A program made the position numbers and the translations under genes. A stretch of 9,981 nucleotides of DNA from Akkermansiaceae bacterium (GTDB taxonomy: Bacteria > Verrucomicrobiota > Verrucomicrobiia > Verrucomicrobiales > Akkermansiaceae): the NCBI GenBank assembly GCA_025457805.1, contig JALOTR010000081.1, forward strand, positions 1 through 9,981. The letters are read 5' to 3'. Of this stretch, positions 6,266 to 9,981 are shown in pieces. Below the pieces are notes generated by a model. The model saw only the letters and a list, made by a program, of their open reading frames with translations. It was not told where the DNA came from and did no database searches. Position 1 is the first letter of the stretch, and every line of letters begins with the position of its first letter.

Positions 6266-6352
6266 GGAGCGCTGGCTTTAGCCGGCGTTGTCCTCCTCGG
6301 TGCTTGGGGTTTCAGGCGATTCTTGGTCCTCGCCGGCTAAAGCCTGCGCTCC
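6266..6352. repeat. REP-B inverted pair (copies c and d) inside the gyrA 3' end
   Basis: Copy c (6266-6287, + orientation, GCTGG variant) and copy d (6328-6352, - orientation, GCAGG variant) form a 22-bp stem with one mismatch and a 40-base loop. Copy c supplies the gyrA TAA stop (6278-6280 read on the - strand). Copy d is fully translated in GyrA as GAQALAGED (residues 888-896). Together with copies a and b this makes a symmetrical set around RAYT2: the outer copies carry A and the inner copies T at the variable base. Confidence 0.88.
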
Positions 6353-9013
6353 GTCTGCGGGCCCTCCGTCGGAGTCCTCACCATCCGGGATGACGATCGA
6401 AACGTCCTGAAGTTTTTCACCTTCCTTGAGAGTGAGGAGTTTCACGCCTTGGGCCACGCGACCGGTTTCGCGGATCTCGCTGACGCGGATGCGGATGCTT
6501 TGGCCGGTGGAGGTCATGAGCATGAGTTCGTCCTGCTCAGTGACGGCGACGGCGTTGACGAGCTTGCCGGTCTTGTCGGTGACGGCGAGTGTCTTCACGC
6601 CCATGCCGCCACGGCGGAGCGAGCGATAGCTGGAGAATGCGGTGCGTTTGCCGAGACCGTTTTCCGAGGCAACCAGCAACATTGTTTCCTCCGAAGCGAT
6701 TGCCATGCCGACGACATAATCGTCCTTGCGGAGGCGGATTCCCGTAACACCGGCGGTCGCGCGGCCCTGCGGGCGAATCTGCGGGCGGCCTTCGTCTTCG
6801 GCGGCATCTTCTTCGGTGGGTTCTTCTTCCACGGGCTCTTCGCCTTCCGCCACTTCGCCTTGGGGTTTTTTGTAAACGCCTTCGGTGAACTTGATGCCCA
6901 TGCCGTCGCGTGTGACGAGGATGATATCGTCTTCACCGCTGGTGAGATTCACGCCGATCAGATCGTTGCCTTCTTCAAGGTTGATGGCGGTCAGGCCGGC
7001 CTTGCGGTAGTTGCGGAAGTCGTTGAGGGAGGTTTTCTTCACCTTGCCATTGCGAGTTGCGAAGAACACATAACCGGCTCCCTCGCGGAAGGTGTTGTCG
7101 TTGCCGTTCTCGTCGGTGCTGCGTTCGAGACGGAGCATGGCGGCGATTTTTTCATCGGGCTTGAGGTCGAGCACGTTTTTGATGCTGCGGCCCGTCGATG
7201 TGCGCGAGCCCTCGGGAAGTTCGAACACGCGCTCGACATAGACCCGACCGGTGTTGGTGAAGAAGAGCAGGTAATCGTGGGCCTGGACCGAGAACAAGTG
7301 CTCGACGAAATCATCCGCCTCGCCCTTGGCCGTGGCCTTGGTTTCCATGCCTTTGAGTCCTTTGCCGCCGCGGCCTTGCAGGCGGTATTCGGTGGAAGGG
7401 GTGCGTTTGATATAACCGCGGTGCGAGAGGGTGACGATCATCGCATCGTTGGCGATGAGGTCTTCCATCGCCACTTCGCCGGCTTCCGCAAGGATCTGGC
7501 ACTTGCGAGGGGTGGCGTATTTGTCGCGGATGACACGGAGCTCGTCCTTGATGATGGTGAGCACGCGCACTTCGCGGGCGAGGATGTCGAGCAGATCCTT
7601 GATATCGATGAGGATGCCATCGTATTCGCCCTTCACTTTGTCCTGCTCCATGCCGGTGAGTTGATAGAGGCGGAGTTCGAGGATGGCATTCACCTGGCGC
7701 TCGGAGAACACATAGCGGTCGCCTTGCACGGCGGCTTGCGAGCGGATGAGGATGCCGAGGCGCTCGGCGGTCTCGGTGGAGAATTGATAGGCGGCGAGGC
7801 GTTCGCGCGCTTCATCGCGATTCTTGGAATCGCGGATAATCTTGATGAAGTCATCAAGGTGGCCAAGCGCGAGCAGGAAGGCTTCTAACAACTCCGCGCG
7901 CTCCTCGGCTTTTCCTAACAGATAGCGGGTGCGGCGGATGATGACATCGCGGCGGTGCTCGATGTAGGCATCGATGGCTTCCTTGAGCGAAAGTTGTTTC
8001 GGGCGGTTCTGATGGATCGCCAGCATGTTTACGCTGAAGGAGGTTTCCAACGCGGTGAGCTTGAAGAGTTGGGCCACGACCACTTGCGGGCGGGCATCGC
8101 GTTTCAACTCGATCTCGATGCGGGTTTCCTCATCGGAAAGGTCGCGCATGCCGGAGATCCCGGTAAGCGTTTTTTCGTTCACGAGTTCCGCGATGCGCTC
8201 CTGGAGCACGGCGCGGTTCACACCGTAGGGGACCTCGCGGATGACGATGAAGGATTTGCCATTTTCGTTTTCCTCGATCTCCACCTTGCCGCGAAGGCGC
8301 ATGGAGCCGCGGCCGGTGCGGAAGTATTCCTCGATGCCACGGATGCCGCGGATTTCGCAGGAAACCGGGAAGTCGGGGCCTTTGATGTATTGCATCAACT
8401 CGGGGAGAGTGATCGACGGATTGTCGATCTGCGCGCAGATGCCATCGATGACTTCGCCCAAGTTATGTGGGGCGAGGTTGGTGGCCATGCCGACCGCGAT
8501 GCCGGTGCCGCCGTTGACGAGGAAATTCGGGAAGGCGGAGGGGAGAACGGTGGGTTCTTCCTGCGAGCCATCATAGTTCGGTTGGAAATCGACAGTGGCC
8601 TTTTCAAGGTCCTCCATCATCGCCATGCCGAGCGGATGCAAGCGGGCCTCGGTATAACGCATAGACGCCGCAGCATCACCTTCCACGGAACCGAAGTTTC
8701 CTTGTCCATCCACGAGCATCTCACGCATCGACCAGGGCTGGCCCATGTTGACGAGTGTCGAGTAAATCGATTGGTCGCCGTGCGGGTGGAAGTTACCCAT
8801 CGTTTCACCAACGATCTTGGCGCACTTCACGTGGGCCTTGCCGGGAGTCACGCCGAGCTGGCGCATGGCATAGAGCACACGGCGCTGGGATGGCTTGAGG
8901 CCGTCACGGACATCGGGGAGTGCCCGAGAAATAATCACGGACATGGAATACTCCAGGAAAGACTGGGAGAGCTCTTCCGCAACGTTGATGGGCTTGATGG
9001 AGTCGTTAGACAT
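6278..9013 (-). CDS. gyrA: DNA gyrase subunit A
   Basis: GyrA (911 residues) cuts and rejoins DNA in the gyrase A2B2 complex, which introduces negative supercoils. The N-terminal domain shows SRALPDVRDGLKPSQRR, the HPHGD motif (76-80) and the catalytic Tyr120 in AAASMRYTEARL. The C-terminal beta-pinwheel begins after about residue 515 and carries a GyrA-box QGRGGKG (546-552), which favours gyrase over topoisomerase IV. In the quinolone-resistance region the positions matching E. coli Ser83 and Asp87 are Gln81 and Ser85. An acidic Glu/Asp-rich insert lies at about 719-742. The C-terminal tail (about 875-911) is also acidic and includes REP-B-encoded residues (888-896 and the final AG). ATG 9013 is chosen because MSNDSIKPINVAEELSQSF fits the family start. 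No good Shine-Dalgarno sequence is seen. It starts 17 bases after the toxin stop. Confidence 0.96.
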   Translation of the reverse strand: MSNDSIKPINVAEELSQSFLEYSMSVIISRALPDVRDGLKPSQRRVLYAMRQLGVTPGKAHVKCAKIVGETMGNFHPHGDQSIYSTLVNMGQPWSMREMLVDGQGNFGSVEGDAAASMRYTEARLHPLGMAMMEDLEKATVDFQPNYDGSQEEPTVLPSAFPNFLVNGGTGIAVGMATNLAPHNLGEVIDGICAQIDNPSITLPELMQYIKGPDFPVSCEIRGIRGIEEYFRTGRGSMRLRGKVEIEENENGKSFIVIREVPYGVNRAVLQERIAELVNEKTLTGISGMRDLSDEETRIEIELKRDARPQVVVAQLFKLTALETSFSVNMLAIHQNRPKQLSLKEAIDAYIEHRRDVIIRRTRYLLGKAEERAELLEAFLLALGHLDDFIKIIRDSKNRDEARERLAAYQFSTETAERLGILIRSQAAVQGDRYVFSERQVNAILELRLYQLTGMEQDKVKGEYDGILIDIKDLLDILAREVRVLTIIKDELRVIRDKYATPRKCQILAEAGEVAMEDLIANDAMIVTLSHRGYIKRTPSTEYRLQGRGGKGLKGMETKATAKGEADDFVEHLFSVQAHDYLLFFTNTGRVYVERVFELPEGSRTSTGRSIKNVLDLKPDEKIAAMLRLERSTDENGNDNTFREGAGYVFFATRNGKVKKTSLNDFRNYRKAGLTAINLEEGNDLIGVNLTSGEDDIILVTRDGMGIKFTEGVYKKPQGEVAEGEEPVEEEPTEEDAAEDEGRPQIRPQGRATAGVTGIRLRKDDYVVGMAIASEETMLLVASENGLGKRTAFSSYRSLRRGGMGVKTLAVTDKTGKLVNAVAVTEQDELMLMTSTGQSIRIRVSEIRETGRVAQGVKLLTLKEGEKLQDVSIVIPDGEDSDGGPADGAQALAGEDQESPETPSTEEDNAG

Positions 9014-9030
9014 GGGGAAATGGTGATAAC

Positions 9031-9306
9031 TTAATCTTCAGGATCAGGGACGGGAGACTCATACACATCCTTGCGATGACCTACCCGCAGGACGACGACC
9101 CTTTCCGGTGAATTGAGAATGGCAAACACCACCCGAACATCTCCGATACGCAGGCGTCGAAGCCCGGCCAGCGGGCCGGTGAGGGGTTTGTGGCGTTGGG
9201 GTTGATCGCTCAGCTCTTCGGCAATGGCCATAGCCACCCGAAGCGATTCGGATGCACCGAGTCGCTTGAGTTCCTTGAGAACCGACTTCTTGAATACGAT
9301 TTTCAC
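9031..9306 (-). CDS. RelE/ParE-superfamily toxin (RelE-like)
   Basis: This 91-residue basic protein has the RelE fold pattern: an N-terminal strand MKIVFKKSVLKELKRL, a helix, GLRRLRIGDVRVVFAI (about 49-62), and a C-terminal RVGHRKDVYE block (74-83). Arg53, Arg58, Arg78 and Tyr82 sit where RelE enzymes have residues needed for ribosome-dependent mRNA cleavage. This makes an mRNA interferase more likely than a ParE-type gyrase poison, though the two share the fold. It overlaps its antitoxin gene by 4 bases (ATGA), so the pair is translationally coupled. gyrA starts 17 bases downstream. The C-terminal SPVPDPED is an acidic tail beyond the usual end. The gene appears intact, so the toxin should be functional if expressed. 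Confidence 0.88.
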   Translation of the reverse strand: MKIVFKKSVLKELKRLGASESLRVAMAIAEELSDQPQRHKPLTGPLAGLRRLRIGDVRVVFAILNSPERVVVLRVGHRKDVYESPVPDPED

Positions 9307-9518
9307 GCTTTGAGGGCGAGGACGACAGCATCGAGATCAATTTCCGGTTCGGTGGATTGCAGGCGGTCTTTGGCAATTTGGAGGTCGGCAATTTCTTCGA
9401 AGTAATATTCCAAGGCTTTCTGGAGGTGATACGATTTGCTGCGCTCGGTCTCGCTCGCGATCGAGGAGAGGCGGCTGGCAAGTGTTTCAGGAAGTCGGAC
9501 GGAAAGCGTGGTGCTCAT
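9303..9518 (-). CDS. Ribbon-helix-helix antitoxin (RelB/CopG-like)
   Basis: The protein has 71 residues. The N-terminal strand TTLSVRLPETLASRL, followed by helices around SKSYHLQKALEYYFEEIADLQ, is a typical RHH DNA-binding domain. The C-terminal part (AKDRLQSTEPEIDLDAVV) would wrap the toxin. Such antitoxins neutralise a partner RelE toxin and repress their own promoter as dimers. The gene precedes the toxin and overlaps it by 4 bases, the standard order. The ATG at 9518 lies 38 bases after the gyrB stop. Three near-identical 10-base repeats just upstream (9529-9558) are likely its operator. Confidence 0.88.
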   Translation of the reverse strand: MSTTLSVRLPETLASRLSSIASETERSKSYHLQKALEYYFEEIADLQIAKDRLQSTEPEIDLDAVVLALKA

Positions 9519-9528
9519 GGGTTGATGA

Positions 9529-9558
9529 TACCTGTGTTGCGATGTATTGCAATGTATT
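9529..9558 (-). promoter_or_regulatory. Candidate RHH operator (10-bp direct repeats)
   Basis: Read on the - strand, AATACATTGC, AATACATCGC and the more divergent AACACAGGTA follow one another at exactly 10-base spacing, one helical turn. The first junction also makes the palindrome ATTGCAAT (9546-9553). RHH antitoxins bind short sites with such spacing, and this one lies 10 bases before the antitoxin start. The repeats begin inside the gyrB stop codon. No convincing -35/-10 pair could be assigned. Confidence 0.5.
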
Positions 9559-9981
9559 ACACATCCAGATTCCGAACATTCAACGCGTTATCCTCAATGA
9601 ATCGTTTGCGGGGTTCGACGATGTCGCCCATGAGGACGTCGAACATCTTGTCGGCTTCGACGGCATTGTCCTCATCGAGTCGGACGCGGAGGAACTGGCG
9701 GGTTTCCGGGTCCATGGTGGTTTCGAAGAGCTGCTTGGCGTTCATTTCGCCGAGACCCTTGAAGCGTTTGATCTGCACGCCCTTACTGGAAATTTCGAGG
9801 ATGCGGGAGAGGATTTCCGGGATGGAAAACAAGGGGGTGGCGTGTTGTTTTTCGCCTTCGCCTTCGAGCAGGTCGAAGAGCGGTGTGTCATCGGAATGAA
9901 ATACCGAAACATCGATGCCCGCTTCGGTGAGGCGGGATAAGAGTTTGGCGATGGCGTGGGACTCGTGGAGTTCGTGAAGCA
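9557..9981 (-). CDS. gyrB: DNA gyrase subunit B, C-terminal end, partial
   Basis: The frame is open from the window edge to the TAA at 9557-9559 and gives about 141 residues of a protein whose start lies beyond the window. The C-terminal gyrase signature is clear: [20 protein letters not shown], then [39 protein letters not shown] and [11 protein letters not shown] at the end. GyrB is the ATPase subunit; this part is the end of the Toprim/tail region that contacts GyrA and DNA. The upstream visible part ([20 protein letters not shown]...) also fits. It lies before the toxin-antitoxin pair and gyrA on the same strand, suggesting a gyrB-TA-gyrA transcript. Confidence 0.95.
   Translation of the reverse strand, partial: LHELHESHAIAKLLSRLTEAGIDVSVFHSDDTPLFDLLEGEGEKQHATPLFSIPEILSRILEISSKGVQIKRFKGLGEMNAKQLFETTMDPETRQFLRVRLDEDNAVEADKMFDVLMGDIVEPRKRFIEDNALNVRNLDV

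Noticed and set aside
6449..7888. Long + strand reading frame of 479 codons
   Set aside because: It is antisense to gyrA, which has unmistakable motifs on the - strand. Its His/Ala/Gly/Asp/Phe-rich composition is typical of a shadow frame in GC-rich DNA.
7955..9034. Long + strand reading frame of 359 codons
   Set aside because: It is antisense to the first half of gyrA, with no recognisable domain and shadow-like composition.
9031..9306. Toxin as a ParE that poisons the neighbouring gyrase
   Set aside because: The neighbourhood is suggestive, but the RVGHRKDVYE ending and conserved basic residues look like RelE mRNA interferases. Gyrase targeting is not supported by sequence alone.

Overview
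This GC-rich bacterial window holds two sets of genes that point toward each other. On the + strand is most of a Wadjet (JetABCD-type) anti-plasmid operon: the end of jetB, all of jetC, and all of jetD. jetA would lie upstream, outside the window. On the - strand is the gyrase region: the end of gyrB, a small RHH antitoxin/RelE-like toxin pair, and a complete gyrA. The organism cannot be fixed from sequence alone. The GyrA style (HVKCAKIVGET...HPHGDQS) and the abundance of RAYT/REP elements suggest the PVC group, perhaps Verrucomicrobiota. That is an inference from memory.

The notable feature is how mobile repeat elements have reshaped both loci. Two different REP-associated tyrosine transposases (RAYTs) are present, each flanked by its own palindrome family. 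RAYT1 (+) sits exactly between jetC and jetD, with a REP-A copy on each side (3523-3629 and 4268-4403; 27-bp perfect terminal inverted arms). RAYT2 (-) sits in the convergent space between jetD and gyrA, flanked by two REP-B pairs (5616-5676 and 6266-6352). jetD is therefore sandwiched between two unrelated RAYT cassettes. The REP-B arms supply the stop codons of jetD, RAYT2 and gyrA, and one arm is translated inside the GyrA C-terminal tail.

Layout: 1-260 jetB end, with a 7-bp tandem repeat over its stop; 279-3506 jetC; 3523-4403 REP-A / RAYT1 / REP-A; 4429-5631 jetD, preceded by a 21-bp duplication of its start; 5616-6352 REP-B / RAYT2 / REP-B; 6278-9013 gyrA; 9031-9518 toxin-antitoxin pair; 9557-9981 gyrB end. 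No gene-free stretch exceeds 300 bases.

How the genes work together: in Wadjet, JetA (kleisin-like), JetB (KITE/MukE-like) and JetC (SMC-like ATPase) form a loop-extruding complex that senses small circular DNA, and JetD, a Toprim nuclease, cuts it. Here JetC and JetD keep their visible catalytic motifs, so the system may still work despite the insertion. GyrB and GyrA form DNA gyrase. The toxin-antitoxin pair lies inside what would otherwise be a gyrB-gyrA operon.
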